The notes beneath the pieces are model-generated. The model was not told where the DNA came from and searched no databases. It was given only the letters and a program-made list of their open reading frames with translations. A stretch of 64,000 nt of DNA, taken from the NCBI GenBank assembly GCA_965233705.1, contig CBDDTF010000003.1, positions 1,426,001 through 1,490,000 of the forward strand, written 5' to 3'. The position numbers and the translations under genes were made by a program. This document shows, piece after piece, positions 26,013 to 34,894 of this stretch (position 1 is the first letter of the stretch; every line of letters starts with the position of its first letter). This DNA is from Algihabitans sp965233705. GTDB taxonomy: Bacteria; Pseudomonadota; Alphaproteobacteria; Kiloniellales; DSM-21159.

Positions 26013-27032
26013 ATGGCCCTGACCCTGGCCGGCTTTCGGGTGTTCGTCGAGGTCGCGGAGCTGGGCAACATTCGCGACGCCGCGGCCCGGCTCGGGCGCA
26101 CGCCCTCGGCGGTTTCCATGGCGCTGAAGCAGGTGGAGGCCGAGATCGGCGGGCCGCTGTTCGAGAGCGACCGCAAGACCAAGCTTTCGCCGCTCGGCCG
26201 CTACGTGCTGTCGGTCGCCAAGCCGGAGGTCATGGGCTTCGACCGGGCGGTGGCGGCGATCCGCGCCTATGCGCGCACCGAGGTGGGCCGGCTGGAGCTG
26301 GCCTGCGTGCCCTCGGTCGCCGCCGCGCTGCTGCCGCGCGTGGTGCGCCGTTTCATCGACGCCCACCCCGGCGTCGAGGTGGACCTACGCGACGCCGACT
26401 CCGAGCGAGTGGCGCGCGAGGTCGAGCAGGAGACCGTGGAGCTGGGCATCGCCAGTCCGCCGACGCGCCCGGCGCCGCTCGCCTACACGCCGCTGCTGCG
26501 CGACCGCTTCGTGCTGATCTGCCCCGACGACCACCCTCTGGCCCTGGCCGGCGCGCCGGTCGCCTGGCCGGCGCTGGAGGGCCACGCGCTGATCGCTAAC
26601 GGCCTGTCGGCGCGAATCGAGCGGCCCGAGCACCGGCCGCTGGCGGCCCGCTCGCGCCTGCTGGTGCGCAACGTGCTGTCGCTGCTGGCCATGGTGCGCC
26701 AGGGCGCCGGCCTGACCCTGCTGCCCTACCTGACGGTGGCACAGCCGACGCCGGGCCTGGCCGCCCTGCCCCTGGCCGACCCGGGCCCGCGCCGGGAGGT
26801 CGGGCTGCTGTGGCGCACCGGCCAGAGCATCTCGCCGGCCGCGCGCACCTTCGTCGACCTGCTGCAGGACACCCTGCGCGCGGAGCTCGGCGCAGCGCGG
26901 TTCGCCGGGGTGGAACTCTGCAGCGGCCCGGAGGCGAAGGACCTGGGCGGCGAGCGGCCCGGTCAGGGCGCGGCCTACTCGCCGGCCGGCACCAGCGACC
27001 AGGCGCCGCCGTCGGAGTCCGACTCGCGGTAG
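26013..27032 (+). CDS. LysR-family transcriptional regulator
   Basis: The 339-residue protein has an N-terminal winged helix (AARLGRTPSAVSMALKQVEAEIGGPLFES, about residues 24-52) and a LysR effector domain (EVGRLELACVPSVAAALLPR onward). It is divergent from the dipeptidase gene and presumably regulates that cluster. The last part, after about residue 300, is low-complexity, and its 3' end overlaps the convergent metallopeptidase gene by 58 bases. Confidence 0.9.
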   Translation: MALTLAGFRVFVEVAELGNIRDAAARLGRTPSAVSMALKQVEAEIGGPLFESDRKTKLSPLGRYVLSVAKPEVMGFDRAVAAIRAYARTEVGRLELACVPSVAAALLPRVVRRFIDAHPGVEVDLRDADSERVAREVEQETVELGIASPPTRPAPLAYTPLLRDRFVLICPDDHPLALAGAPVAWPALEGHALIANGLSARIERPEHRPLAARSRLLVRNVLSLLAMVRQGAGLTLLPYLTVAQPTPGLAALPLADPGPRREVGLLWRTGQSISPAARTFVDLLQDTLRAELGAARFAGVELCSGPEAKDLGGERPGQGAAYSPAGTSDQAPPSESDSR

Positions 27033-28342
27033 CCCCAGCGCCCGCTCAGTCGCCCGCCCTCCAGCGTCAGACGGGCGCGGCCCTGCTCGCCGCCGGAGCG
27101 CCAGGTGAAGTAGGCCGTGCGCCCCTCCACCACGCCGACCAGTTCGCCGACGCCGGCGCCGTAGTTGTAGAGGCCGGCGACCCGCGTGCCGTCGCGCTGG
27201 AGGATCAGGCGCACCGCGAAGTCGGTCCCGGCGGCCGTCAGCGTGCCGTCGTAGACGCCGGCGAAGGCCCCGCCCGGAGCCGTGCCCGGAGCCGTGCCCG
27301 GGGTCGTGCCCGGGGCCGTGCCCAGCAGCTCGCCGGCGCGCCGCGGCGCCAGGCCGGCCAGAGTCGCGCTGCGCGAGGCCCGCGCGATCAGGCGCTGCAG
27401 ATCGGGATCGGCGACCAGGTCTGCGACGCCGTCGATCTGCTCGGCCAGATAGCCCGCCGCCGCCACCCCCGCGGCCCGCGTGGGGTACTCGGCGGCGAAG
27501 TCCGCCGCCCGGCTGCGCAGGACCTCCGCGATGGCGCCCATGCGCTCGGCGGTCAGGGGATGGGTGGCTCCCTCCAGCGCGGCCCGGTAGTCGGCCGCGC
27601 TGGCGTAGTCGCCGCGGTTCGCGCCGAAGTAGACCAGCGTCTGGAAGAACAGGAACATGCCCGTCGGCTGCGCCGGCAGGCGGCGCATGACCTCCAGGGC
27701 GAAGGCGTCGGCCTCGGCCTCGTTGGCGCGGGCCTGGCTGCGCGCCACCGCCGGACCGTAGCCCGGGTGATCGTGCAGGATGTGCCCCATCTCGTGCAGC
27801 AGAATGAAGACGACGGCCGATTTGAAGATCTTCTGCGACAGGCTGTCGACCTCGGGGTCGTCGAGCGCGTCGAGCGGGATCTGCAGCGCCTCCAGCGGCG
27901 GCGGCCAGCGCCCGTAGTCGGCCTCGCGCCCGTACTTCAGCAGCCCGACGTACTCCAGCACCGTCTCCACCGAATAGCCCCGGCGCCACAGCCAGGCATA
28001 GGCGATCGACAGGTCGTCGAAGAACTTGAGCGACAGCACGGGCAGCACCACCCGGTCCGGCCGCAGGGTGTAGAAGTCAAGCGGCGACCCGCTCGCCGCA
28101 TGCAGCGGCAGGTCGATTTCCAGCCCCTCCAGCGCCGCGAGCTCGGCCGGCCGCAGGTTGGGTCGGATCACCTCGTCCAGGTTGCCCAGGATGCCCGGCC
28201 GGTAGCGCGCGCGCCACTCGGTCAGCGTGGCCTCGTCGTAGAGGGAGCCGTAGTCCTTGGCCGCCAGCGGCGGCGGGGCCGCGAGCAGCAGGGCCGGCAA
28301 CAGCAGCGCCGGCAGCGCAAGCCAGACCAGGTGTCGCATCAC
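26975..28342 (-). CDS. Secreted HExxH metallopeptidase-like protein
   Basis: The 455-residue precursor has a signal peptide (MMRHLVWLALPALLLPALLL) and a zinc-peptidase core with HEMGH at residues 183-187 and a downstream ANEAEADAFA that would give the third ligand, an M48-like arrangement. A Gly/Pro/Thr linker (GTAPGTTPGTAPGTAPG, near residue 340) comes from a 12-bp tandem repeat at about 27279-27328. The C-terminal 100 residues look like a small beta-rich domain. Likely periplasmic or secreted; the target is unknown. Confidence 0.82.
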   Translation of the reverse strand: MMRHLVWLALPALLLPALLLAAPPPLAAKDYGSLYDEATLTEWRARYRPGILGNLDEVIRPNLRPAELAALEGLEIDLPLHAASGSPLDFYTLRPDRVVLPVLSLKFFDDLSIAYAWLWRRGYSVETVLEYVGLLKYGREADYGRWPPPLEALQIPLDALDDPEVDSLSQKIFKSAVVFILLHEMGHILHDHPGYGPAVARSQARANEAEADAFALEVMRRLPAQPTGMFLFFQTLVYFGANRGDYASAADYRAALEGATHPLTAERMGAIAEVLRSRAADFAAEYPTRAAGVAAAGYLAEQIDGVADLVADPDLQRLIARASRSATLAGLAPRRAGELLGTAPGTTPGTAPGTAPGGAFAGVYDGTLTAAGTDFAVRLILQRDGTRVAGLYNYGAGVGELVGVVEGRTAYFTWRSGGEQGRARLTLEGGRLSGRWGYRESDSDGGAWSLVPAGE

Positions 28343-28376
28343 CCCCCTCCTCCTTCGTCCCGGTCGCGGCCCCGGG

Positions 28377-29021
28377 TCAGCGTCCGGCCAGGTAGACCGC
28401 CGCGGCCGCCTCGACCTCGGCCGGCGCGGGCCGCGGCTCGCCGCGCTCGACCCAGGCGGCGAAGGCGGCCGGATCGCCCCAGACCGCCCGGCTCCAGGCC
28501 GAGCGCATCAGCGCCAGCTTGGCCCGCCGCAGCGCCAGCTCGATGTCGCCGCGGGCGTAGGGGTCGAGCCCGGGGTCCAGCGCGTCCGCCGCCTGGTTGA
28601 GCCGGCGCACCGCCGTCTCGACCGCGACCCGTCCACTCTCCCGCGCCTGGACGTCGCCGGTCTCGCCGCCCAGCGGGGCAAGCCCGACGAAGCTGCGCGG
28701 CCCCTCGCCGGGTTGCGCGGGGGCCGCGCCCTGCACCGCCGCCTGACTGCGCGGCGCGGCCTCGGGCAGCGAGACCGCTACGCCGTAGTGGAATGACAGG
28801 CCGAGGATGACGGCGCCGAACAGCGAGAAGAAGACCCCCGGGCCGACCCGGGAAAGATGGATCGAGACGCCGCCGGGCAGCTCCAGCCGGCCGGCGCCGC
28901 GCTCGCGCGTGGGCATGGCCAGGAACAGGCGGTAGCCGCAATAGATCGCCAGGCAGCCGCCGAGCACGACGATCAGCCGCTCGGCGAAGCGCATCACGAT
29001 GGTGGCGACCAGCGGGTCCAC
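28377..29021 (-). CDS. Membrane protein, unknown function
   Basis: This protein is 214 residues from a GTG start at 29021, chosen because GGAGGGG lies 7-8 bases upstream; a longer reading from 29120 has no such support. Two hydrophobic helices (LIVVLGGCLAIYCGYRLFLA and VFFSLFGAVILGLSFHYGVA) are followed by a soluble alpha-helical region with ALRRAKLALMRSAWSRAVWG. I do not recognise the family. It is on the same strand as, and 34 bases upstream of, the metallopeptidase gene, so they probably form an operon. Confidence 0.7.
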   Translation of the reverse strand: MDPLVATIVMRFAERLIVVLGGCLAIYCGYRLFLAMPTRERGAGRLELPGGVSIHLSRVGPGVFFSLFGAVILGLSFHYGVAVSLPEAAPRSQAAVQGAAPAQPGEGPRSFVGLAPLGGETGDVQARESGRVAVETAVRRLNQAADALDPGLDPYARGDIELALRRAKLALMRSAWSRAVWGDPAAFAAWVERGEPRPAPAEVEAAAAVYLAGR

Positions 29022-29148
29022 GGCCAGACCCCTCCGACCAGCGCGGGACGGCGGGCCGCGGCGCGTGCCGCCCCCAGCCCGCATATCGGGGTATAGTAGC
29101 GCAAGGCGGCCGCGCCGCAAACGGCCGCGTGCCCGACGGAGTGCCGGT

Positions 29149-29198
29149 GCGACCGGGCGGCGGCGCGACCGGGCGGCGGTGCGACCGGGCGGCGGCGC
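29149..29198. repeat. Tandem repeat, 15-bp unit
   Basis: About three and a half copies of GCGACCGGGCGGCGG lie just downstream of the EamA-family gene. Confidence 0.8.
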
Positions 29199-29208
29199 GT
29201 CCGTCCGG

Positions 29209-30138
29209 TCAGCCCTGTTGCGGCTTGGTCCGCTCGGCGATCCAGATGCCGCCCAGGACCAGGGCGAGCGCGGCGGCGTGATGCAGGCCGAAGGCCTCGC
29301 CCAGCAGCAGCACGGAGAACAGCGAGGCGAAGATCGGCACCAGGTTGACGAAGACCCCCGCCCGGCCCGGGCCGATCAGCTTGACCCCCTGCATGAAGCT
29401 GAGTTGCGCGACGAAGGAGGGAAACACCACCACGAAGCCGAGCACGGCCAGCCCGGCCGGGGAGGGCTGGACAAAGGCGCCGGCCGCGACCTCGAGCGCG
29501 AGCAGCGGCAGCGAGGCCAGGAAGGCGGCGAAGGCCATGACCGAGAACATCGCCAAGGCCGAGACCGCCGGGCGCCGGCGCAGCGCGACGGTGTAGACGG
29601 CGTAGAAGGCGCAGGCGACCAGCATCAGCAGATCGCCCTCGGCGAAGCTGAGGTTCAGCAGGCGCCGCAGCTCGCCGCCCGAGGTGACGATGATCACGCC
29701 GACCAGGGTGATCGCGACGCCGAGAACCTGCAGGGGGCGCACCGGCGTGCGGTCGGCCAGGAAGGCGCCGATCAGCACGAAGATCGGGATCGCGCCCTGA
29801 AGGATGCCGATGTTAATCGCCGTGGTGGTCTGGGCGGCGGTGTAGAAGAGGGCGTTGAAGACGGTGAAGCCCAGGGTGCCGAGCAGGGCCATGTAGCGCC
29901 AGTGGGTGCGCAGCAGCGGCAGCTCGGCGCGAAGCTGGCGGCGGGCGAACAGCAGGATCAGCAGCACCACGCCCAGCCAGCGCAGCGAGACCAGCGCCAT
30001 CGGCGAGATCTCGCCCACCGCGAAGCGCCCGGCCACGGCGTTGCCGCCCCAGGAGGCGGTGGTGAAGATGAGCAGCAGGTAGGCATTGCCGAGCGGCCCC
30101 CTGGCCAGCTCCGTCAAGCGGGCGCGCGTTGCTGTCAT
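29209..30138 (-). CDS. EamA-family (DMT) transporter
   Basis: The 309-residue inner-membrane protein has about ten hydrophobic helices in two EamA repeats, with family-like FTTASWGGNAVAGRFAVG near the N-terminus and LLGEAFGLHHAAALALVLGG at the end. Such proteins export amino acids or other metabolites; the substrate is unknown. It lies 120 bases downstream of bioY on the same strand, across a gap with small CAACGCCCGCG repeats. Confidence 0.9.
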   Translation of the reverse strand: MTATRARLTELARGPLGNAYLLLIFTTASWGGNAVAGRFAVGEISPMALVSLRWLGVVLLILLFARRQLRAELPLLRTHWRYMALLGTLGFTVFNALFYTAAQTTTAINIGILQGAIPIFVLIGAFLADRTPVRPLQVLGVAITLVGVIIVTSGGELRRLLNLSFAEGDLLMLVACAFYAVYTVALRRRPAVSALAMFSVMAFAAFLASLPLLALEVAAGAFVQPSPAGLAVLGFVVVFPSFVAQLSFMQGVKLIGPGRAGVFVNLVPIFASLFSVLLLGEAFGLHHAAALALVLGGIWIAERTKPQQG

Positions 30139-30258
30139 GGCCTGCGACCTACCTGCCTCGCCCGATGTGCCGTGGGAAAAGGGTGTGACCCGGCGCGCAG
30201 CGGCCGCGCGTGCGCCAGGGACGCGCCGCCAACGCCCGCGCCAACGCCCGCGCCCGGC

Positions 30259-30846
30259 TCAGGCGCCGCGCCGGCCGAGCCAGCGCCAGGCGACCGGCAG
30301 CAGCGCCGTGACCAGCGCGATCTTCAGCGCCTCGCCGGTCAGGAAGGGCAGCAGCCCCGCGGTGATCGCCTGCTCCACGCCGATCAGGCTGCTGAGGTAG
30401 CCGACGCCGCAGACGAACAGCAGGCCGTCGCCCAGCAGCATGGCCAGGAAGGCCGTGGCCGGGCTGCGGTCCCAGCCGCGCTCGGCCAGCCAGCCGACCG
30501 CCACGGCGGCGACGAAGAAGCCGATCAGGTAGCCGCCGGTGGGGCCGACGAGATAAGCCAAGCCGCCACCGCCGGCGAAGACCGGCAGCCCGAGTGCGCC
30601 CTGGACCAGGTAGGCGGCCACGGCCGCACCGGCGAGGCGCCAGCCCAGCACCGCACCCAGTCCCATGGCGGCGGCAGTCTGCAGCGTCAGCGGCACCGGC
30701 CAGAACGGCACCTGGATCTTGGCGCTGACGGTCATCAGCAGCGACCCGGCGGCGATCAGCAGAAGCGCGCGCAGCGCGCGGTTGCCGGCGGTCGCCGGCC
30801 AAAGCACCTGAGACAGGGTGGCATGAGCCAGAGAGGAGTTACGCAC
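30259..30846 (-). CDS. bioY: BioY-family biotin transporter, S component
   Basis: The 195-residue polytopic membrane protein matches BioY, the biotin-binding component of ECF transporters, which can work alone in some bacteria. The segments IQVPFWPVPLTLQTAAAMGL and VGPTGGYLIGFFVAA are diagnostic. It starts at a GTG (30846) with GGAG 8-9 bases upstream. No ecfA/T (bioM/N) genes are in the window. No BioR-type TTATMKATAA operator is visible; an inverted-repeat leader lies about 90 bases upstream. Confidence 0.92.
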   Translation of the reverse strand: MRNSSLAHATLSQVLWPATAGNRALRALLLIAAGSLLMTVSAKIQVPFWPVPLTLQTAAAMGLGAVLGWRLAGAAVAAYLVQGALGLPVFAGGGGLAYLVGPTGGYLIGFFVAAVAVGWLAERGWDRSPATAFLAMLLGDGLLFVCGVGYLSSLIGVEQAITAGLLPFLTGEALKIALVTALLPVAWRWLGRRGA

Positions 30847-30933
30847 GTCGCCATCTCCCGTAGTTCGTGGCAGCCGCCGCCCGGGGCGAGGGAACCGGCG
30901 CCCGGGCGCGCTTTGCGGCTGTATCCACGCGTT

Positions 30934-30985
30934 GGTAGCTCGCGCTACGGGCCCTGTCCATGGGCGAGCCCGCAGGACAGCTACC
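30934..30985 (-). promoter_or_regulatory. Structured leader upstream of bioY
   Basis: In plus coordinates GGTAG (30934-30938) pairs with CTACC (30981-30985) and CTGTCC (30954-30959) with GGACAG (30975-30980), with GGGCGAGCCC in the loop. A competing stem GTAGC/GCTAC (30935-30939, 30944-30948) would exclude the outer pairing. It does not match any riboswitch consensus I know. The remainder of the 30847-31260 gap contains only a tandem repeat. Confidence 0.35.
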
Positions 30986-31107
30986 CGGCGGCGCCGAACA
31001 GCGGTTCCCGAGGGTCAAAAATCGCGCGCGTCCATCGTCGCCAAGCCGTCCGCGCGTAAGCGGAGGCCCGGCAAGGCGGCTGCGCGCCGCCTTGGGTCGA
31101 AATCCGC

Positions 31108-31166
31108 CTTGGATTGAAGCCGCCCTTGGATTGAAGCCCCCATGGATTGAAGCCCCATGGATCGAA
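31108..31166. repeat. Imperfect tandem repeat, 15-17-bp unit
   Basis: Three to four copies of a unit like CTTGGATTGAAGCCGCC, drifting to ATGGATTGAAGCCCC, lie between bioY and the amidase gene. No coding potential is evident. Confidence 0.8.
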
Positions 31167-31260
31167 AACAGTGTCGCCCGGCGGCCTGACACGCGAGTCG
31201 GTCGCGCCCCTCCGGGCCTGCTGCGGCGCGTGCGCAGGGTCGCCAACAACCACTCCAACC

Positions 31261-32598
31261 CTACGATGGAGAGCGCTCGACCGGCGTGACGATCTGGGCG
31301 ATCCGCGCCGCGCCGTCGAGGCAGGCCCAGTCCGCGCCGTTGGCGGCACAGACCATCAAGCCGGTCGGCAGGGCGCCGGGGGCCTGCATTGGCACGGTGG
31401 CGGCGCAGCCGTCGGCGAAGTTGATGCAGGCGGTGTTGCGCAGCATCAGGGCGTTGAAGCGGTCGAAGTCCGCGGCCACCTCCACGAGGCTTGGCGCCAC
31501 GCGCGCCACGGTGGGCGCCACGACGAAATCCCACTGGGCCGCCAGCTCGGCCCAGGCCGTCTGGGCCTCGCGGCGTCGGCGATAGGCCTCGGCCCGCTCT
31601 GCCGCGCCCAGGCTCTCGGCCACGCGGATGCGGCGCAGCACGCGCGGATCGCCGTCGCGTGCCAGCAGCTCCAGATGGTCCGCGTGGATGGCGTGGGCCT
31701 CGGCCGCCACGATCACCCGGTTGCAGGCGCCGGCCTCGCGCAGCACCGGCAGCTCGACCTCCGTCAGCTCCGCCCCGGCGGCGCTCAGCTTGCCCAGCGC
31801 CGTCTCGAAGTCGCGCGCCACCTGGTCGTCCAACCCCTCGCCCACGACGCTCGAAAGCAGGCCGATGCGCAGGCCCCGCACCCCCGCCTCGCGGTCGACC
31901 CGCCCCCGCGTGGCCGAGAGCACGGCGTGCAGCTCGGCGCAGGTCTCGATGTCGCGCGCCAGCGGGCCGATCGAATCGTAGCTGCCGGCGAGCGGAAAGG
32001 CCCCGCTCAGCGGCACCGCCGTCTGCGAGGGCTTGAAGCCGGCCAGACCGTTGAGCGCGGCCGGGATGCGCACCGACCCGCCGGTGTCGGAGCCCAGCGC
32101 GGCGTCGACCAGGCCGAGCGCGACCGAGACCGCGCCGCCCGAGGTGGAGCCGCCCGGGATGCGCCGCGGGTCGCGCGCGTTGCCGCAGGTGCCGTAGTGC
32201 GGATTGAGGCCGACGCCCGAATAGGCGAACTCGCTCATGGTGGTGCGGCCGAAGGGCACCGCCCCGGCGCCGGCCAGGCGGCGTACCACCTCGGCATCCT
32301 CGCGGGCCGGACGGTTGGACAGCAGAGCCAGCGAACCGGCGCCGGTCACCTGCCCCGCCTCGTCGAACAGATCCTTGATCGAGACGGTCAGCCCGTGCAG
32401 CGGCAGCGCGCGCCCGTCTTCCATGACCCGGTCGGCCGCCTCGGCGGCGCGGCGGATGCGCGCCGGGTCGAGGGCGGTGAAGATGCGGCGCAGCTCCAGC
32501 AGGGAGAGGTCGGCCACCCGCTCCAGAGCACGCTCGCTGCGCGCCGCGGCGGACACGCGCAGGGACTGGTCGGCGGGGGAGGCAAGGGACTGCAGCAT
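31261..32598 (-). CDS. Amidase signature family protein
   Basis: This protein has 445 residues and the Ser-cisSer-Lys catalytic triad of amidase-signature enzymes: the lysine lies in GLTVSIKDLFDEAG, the cis-serine and nucleophile in GGSTSGGAVSVALG and GSDTGGSVRIPAAL. It hydrolyses an amide of unknown identity. The start at 32598 has AGGAG upstream; an earlier in-frame ATG adds 26 unlikely residues. A fragment of a DUF2848 gene, a frequent amidase neighbour, lies directly upstream on the same strand. Confidence 0.93.
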   Translation of the reverse strand: MLQSLASPADQSLRVSAAARSERALERVADLSLLELRRIFTALDPARIRRAAEAADRVMEDGRALPLHGLTVSIKDLFDEAGQVTGAGSLALLSNRPAREDAEVVRRLAGAGAVPFGRTTMSEFAYSGVGLNPHYGTCGNARDPRRIPGGSTSGGAVSVALGLVDAALGSDTGGSVRIPAALNGLAGFKPSQTAVPLSGAFPLAGSYDSIGPLARDIETCAELHAVLSATRGRVDREAGVRGLRIGLLSSVVGEGLDDQVARDFETALGKLSAAGAELTEVELPVLREAGACNRVIVAAEAHAIHADHLELLARDGDPRVLRRIRVAESLGAAERAEAYRRRREAQTAWAELAAQWDFVVAPTVARVAPSLVEVAADFDRFNALMLRNTACINFADGCAATVPMQAPGALPTGLMVCAANGADWACLDGAARIAQIVTPVERSPS

Positions 32599-32680
32599 CG
32601 CGGGCGCTCTCCTGGGCAAAAGGGGCCGGCGGAACGGGACCGGGCCGGCCTGGGCCGGCACGGGCCGTCCCGGCACGGCC

Positions 32681-32845
32681 TCAGGCTACCAGGGGCGGCC
32701 CCCGCGTTGCATAGCGTTGGACCAGGGCGCGGTTGAGCACCGGGTCATGCATCTCCATGCCGAACTGCGCCGCCGGCCGGCCCCCGCCGGCGATCACCGG
32801 GAAGGTGCCGCAAAGCAGCAGCGTGCCCGCCTGCAGCCGGCCGGG
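32681..32845 (-). pseudogene. DUF2848 gene remnant (C-terminal end only)
   Basis: The minus-strand frame ending at the TGA in 32681-32683 reads LQAGTLLLCGTFPVIAGGG, RPAAQFGMEMHDPVL and NRALVQRYATRGPPLVA, which I recognise as the C-terminus of a DUF2848 protein. Only about 50 residues are homologous; upstream the frame becomes random and meets a stop at 32894-32896, and pcaB occupies the sequence beyond. No start codon with a ribosome site serves it. The family match is from memory of the motif. Confidence 0.6.
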
Positions 32846-32902
32846 CGTCCGCCGGAGACGCGGCCAAGGCGACAGCGCGCCCCGGGCGCCGTCTCACGCG
32901 CC

Positions 32903-34255
32903 TCACGTCGCGTCGCCCGTCACCTCCGCCCAGGCGGCCAGCACCCGGTCGATCAAGGCATCGCTGCGACCGGTCTGAGCCGCGGGGTCGCGCAGCGCCT
33001 GCCAGTCGAGCGGCGCCTCGGTGCGCCGGCGCAGCACCTCGATCAGATGGGTCCCGCTCTCGCGCGCCTCGGCGCAGGCCCGCTTGACCAGGGCCTGGGC
33101 CGCGGGGCGCGGCATGTGGGCGGCCAGCGCGAAGCTCGCCGCCTCGGCCAGGATCAGCCCGTTGCCGGCTTCCAGGTTGGCGCGCATGCGCGCCGGCCGC
33201 ACCTGCAGCGCCGCCAGCAGCGCCTCCGTCTGACGCAGCGCCGCGCCGCTGGCCAGCGCCAGACTCGGCAAGGTCAGCCACTCGAGCTGCCAGGCCGACC
33301 CGCTGCGCTCCTGCGCGTGCAGCAGCGCCTGGTGCAGTCCGCCGACCTCCCCGGCGGCACGGCGGGCCAGCGCCACCACCGCCTCGGCCGGGGTGGGGTT
33401 GACCTTGTTGGGCATGGTCGAGGAGCCGCCGCCGCCGCTCAGGCTCACCTCCCCCACCTCCGACTGGGCCAGCAGGATCACGTCGCCGGCCAGCTTGCCG
33501 AGCGCGCCGGTCACCGCCGCCATCCAGCCGCCGATCTCCACCGGGCGCGCGCGCTGGGCGTGCCAGGGCATCACCGGCACCGCCAGGCCCAGCCGCGCCG
33601 CCAGCCGCCGCTCGATCTCGCCGGCCCGAGGGCCCAGCGCCGCCTGGGTCCCGCTCGCCCCGCCGAGGGAGACCGCCAGCGTGTCGGCGCGCAGCCGCGG
33701 CAGGGCGCCGGCCTGGCGGACCAGCGGCATCAGCCAGCCCGCCGCCGTCAGGCCGAAGGTGGTCGGCGTCGCCTGCTGGCCGCGGGTGCGCGCCGCCATG
33801 ACGCTGCCGCGCTGCGCCTCGGCCAGCGCCGCCAGGCGCGCCATCACCCCGCGCAGCCGGCCCTCGAGCAGGTCGAGCAGGGCGGCCAGCGTCAGGCAGC
33901 TCGCCGTGTCGACGATGTCCTGGCTGGTCGCCCCCCAATGCAGCCAGGCCGCCGCCTCGGCCGGCAGCGTGCGGCGCAGCTCCTCCAGCAGGCCGGGCAC
34001 CACCACCCCGTCGCGGGCGGTGGCCGCCTGCAGCGCCGCCGGGTCCGGCCGCGCCTCGGCGCAGGCCGCGGCAATCGCCTCGGCCGCCGGCGGCGGGATC
34101 AGCCCCAGCTCCGCCTGGGCCGCCGCCAGCGCCGCCTCGACCCGCAGCATCGCGGCGACCTGCGCCTCGGCCGAGACCAGCGCGGCCACCTCCGCGTCGC
34201 CGAACAGGCCCCCGAGATAGGCGGGCCAAGGGCCGGAGATCCAGGAGTCGGACAT
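32903..34255 (-). CDS. pcaB: 3-carboxy-cis,cis-muconate cycloisomerase PcaB
   Basis: The 450-residue enzyme of the fumarase/aspartase superfamily converts 3-carboxymuconate to 4-carboxymuconolactone. The superfamily signature is GGGSSTMPNKVNPTPAEAV, and the N-terminus (WPAYLGGLFGDAEVAALVSA) and length fit PcaB. The last gene of pcaDCHGB, it begins 14 bases after pcaG ends. Confidence 0.95.
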   Translation of the reverse strand: MSDSWISGPWPAYLGGLFGDAEVAALVSAEAQVAAMLRVEAALAAAQAELGLIPPPAAEAIAAACAEARPDPAALQAATARDGVVVPGLLEELRRTLPAEAAAWLHWGATSQDIVDTASCLTLAALLDLLEGRLRGVMARLAALAEAQRGSVMAARTRGQQATPTTFGLTAAGWLMPLVRQAGALPRLRADTLAVSLGGASGTQAALGPRAGEIERRLAARLGLAVPVMPWHAQRARPVEIGGWMAAVTGALGKLAGDVILLAQSEVGEVSLSGGGGSSTMPNKVNPTPAEAVVALARRAAGEVGGLHQALLHAQERSGSAWQLEWLTLPSLALASGAALRQTEALLAALQVRPARMRANLEAGNGLILAEAASFALAAHMPRPAAQALVKRACAEARESGTHLIEVLRRRTEAPLDWQALRDPAAQTGRSDALIDRVLAAWAEVTGDAT

Positions 34256-34269
34256 GGCGGCGGCCGGCC

Positions 34270-34893
34270 TCAGGTGGCGAAGAAGACGGTCTCGTCCGCG
34301 CCCTGCAGGCGGATGTCGAACCGGTAGTCCCGCACCTCGCCCGCCTCGGGCTCGGCATGGGCGATCAGCGTCGCCCGGCGGGCCGGGTTCTCGACCCGCC
34401 GCAGCACCGGGTCGTCGGCGTTGGCCGCCGCCTCCTCGGGGAAATAGAGGCGCGTGGACAGGCCCAGATTGATGCCGCGCGCGACGATCCAGAGGTTGAG
34501 GTGCGGCGCCATCTGGGTGTCGCGCGGGCCCGGCACCGGGCCCGGCTTGATCGTCTCGAAGACGAAGCGGCCGCTGTCGAAGTCGGTGGCGCAGCGCCCC
34601 CAGCCGACGAAGTCGGGCGCGCAGCGGGCGTGGCGCGGATCGACCGGCGAGTTGTAGATGCCGTTGGAATCGGCCTGCCAGATCTCGATCACGGCGTCGC
34701 GCAGCGGCACGCCGTCGCCGTCCAGAATCCGCCCGGAGACGCGGATGCGCCGGCCCGGCGTGCGCGGCCCGGCGATGACGCCGCCCGGGTCGGCCGGGTA
34801 GACGCCGTCGACGCCGGCCAGGGCGGGCGCCAGGCCGATGTGGACGTAGGGCCCGGCGGTCTGGGAGGGCGTCTCCTTAAGGCGGTCATTCAT
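34270..34893 (-). CDS. pcaG: Protocatechuate 3,4-dioxygenase alpha subunit PcaG
   Basis: The 207-residue alpha chain of the intradiol ring-cleavage dioxygenase has the conserved QTAGPYVHIGLAP N-terminus, EIWQADSNGIYNSP and the GPVPGPRDTQMAPHLNLWI segment. As expected for PcaG, it lacks the full iron-ligand set, which lies in the beta chain. One base separates it from pcaH. Confidence 0.96.
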   Translation of the reverse strand: MNDRLKETPSQTAGPYVHIGLAPALAGVDGVYPADPGGVIAGPRTPGRRIRVSGRILDGDGVPLRDAVIEIWQADSNGIYNSPVDPRHARCAPDFVGWGRCATDFDSGRFVFETIKPGPVPGPRDTQMAPHLNLWIVARGINLGLSTRLYFPEEAAANADDPVLRRVENPARRATLIAHAEPEAGEVRDYRFDIRLQGADETVFFAT

Positions 34894-34894
34894 C

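Noticed and set aside
30847..31000. Known riboswitch class upstream of bioY
   Set aside because: I checked by eye for cobalamin, TPP, FMN, SAM-II and Moco conserved boxes and found none. Only generic inverted repeats remain.
32903..34255. Fumarase or adenylosuccinate lyase
   Set aside because: The superfamily signature is shared, but the position inside pcaDCHGB and the N-terminal segment identify PcaB.
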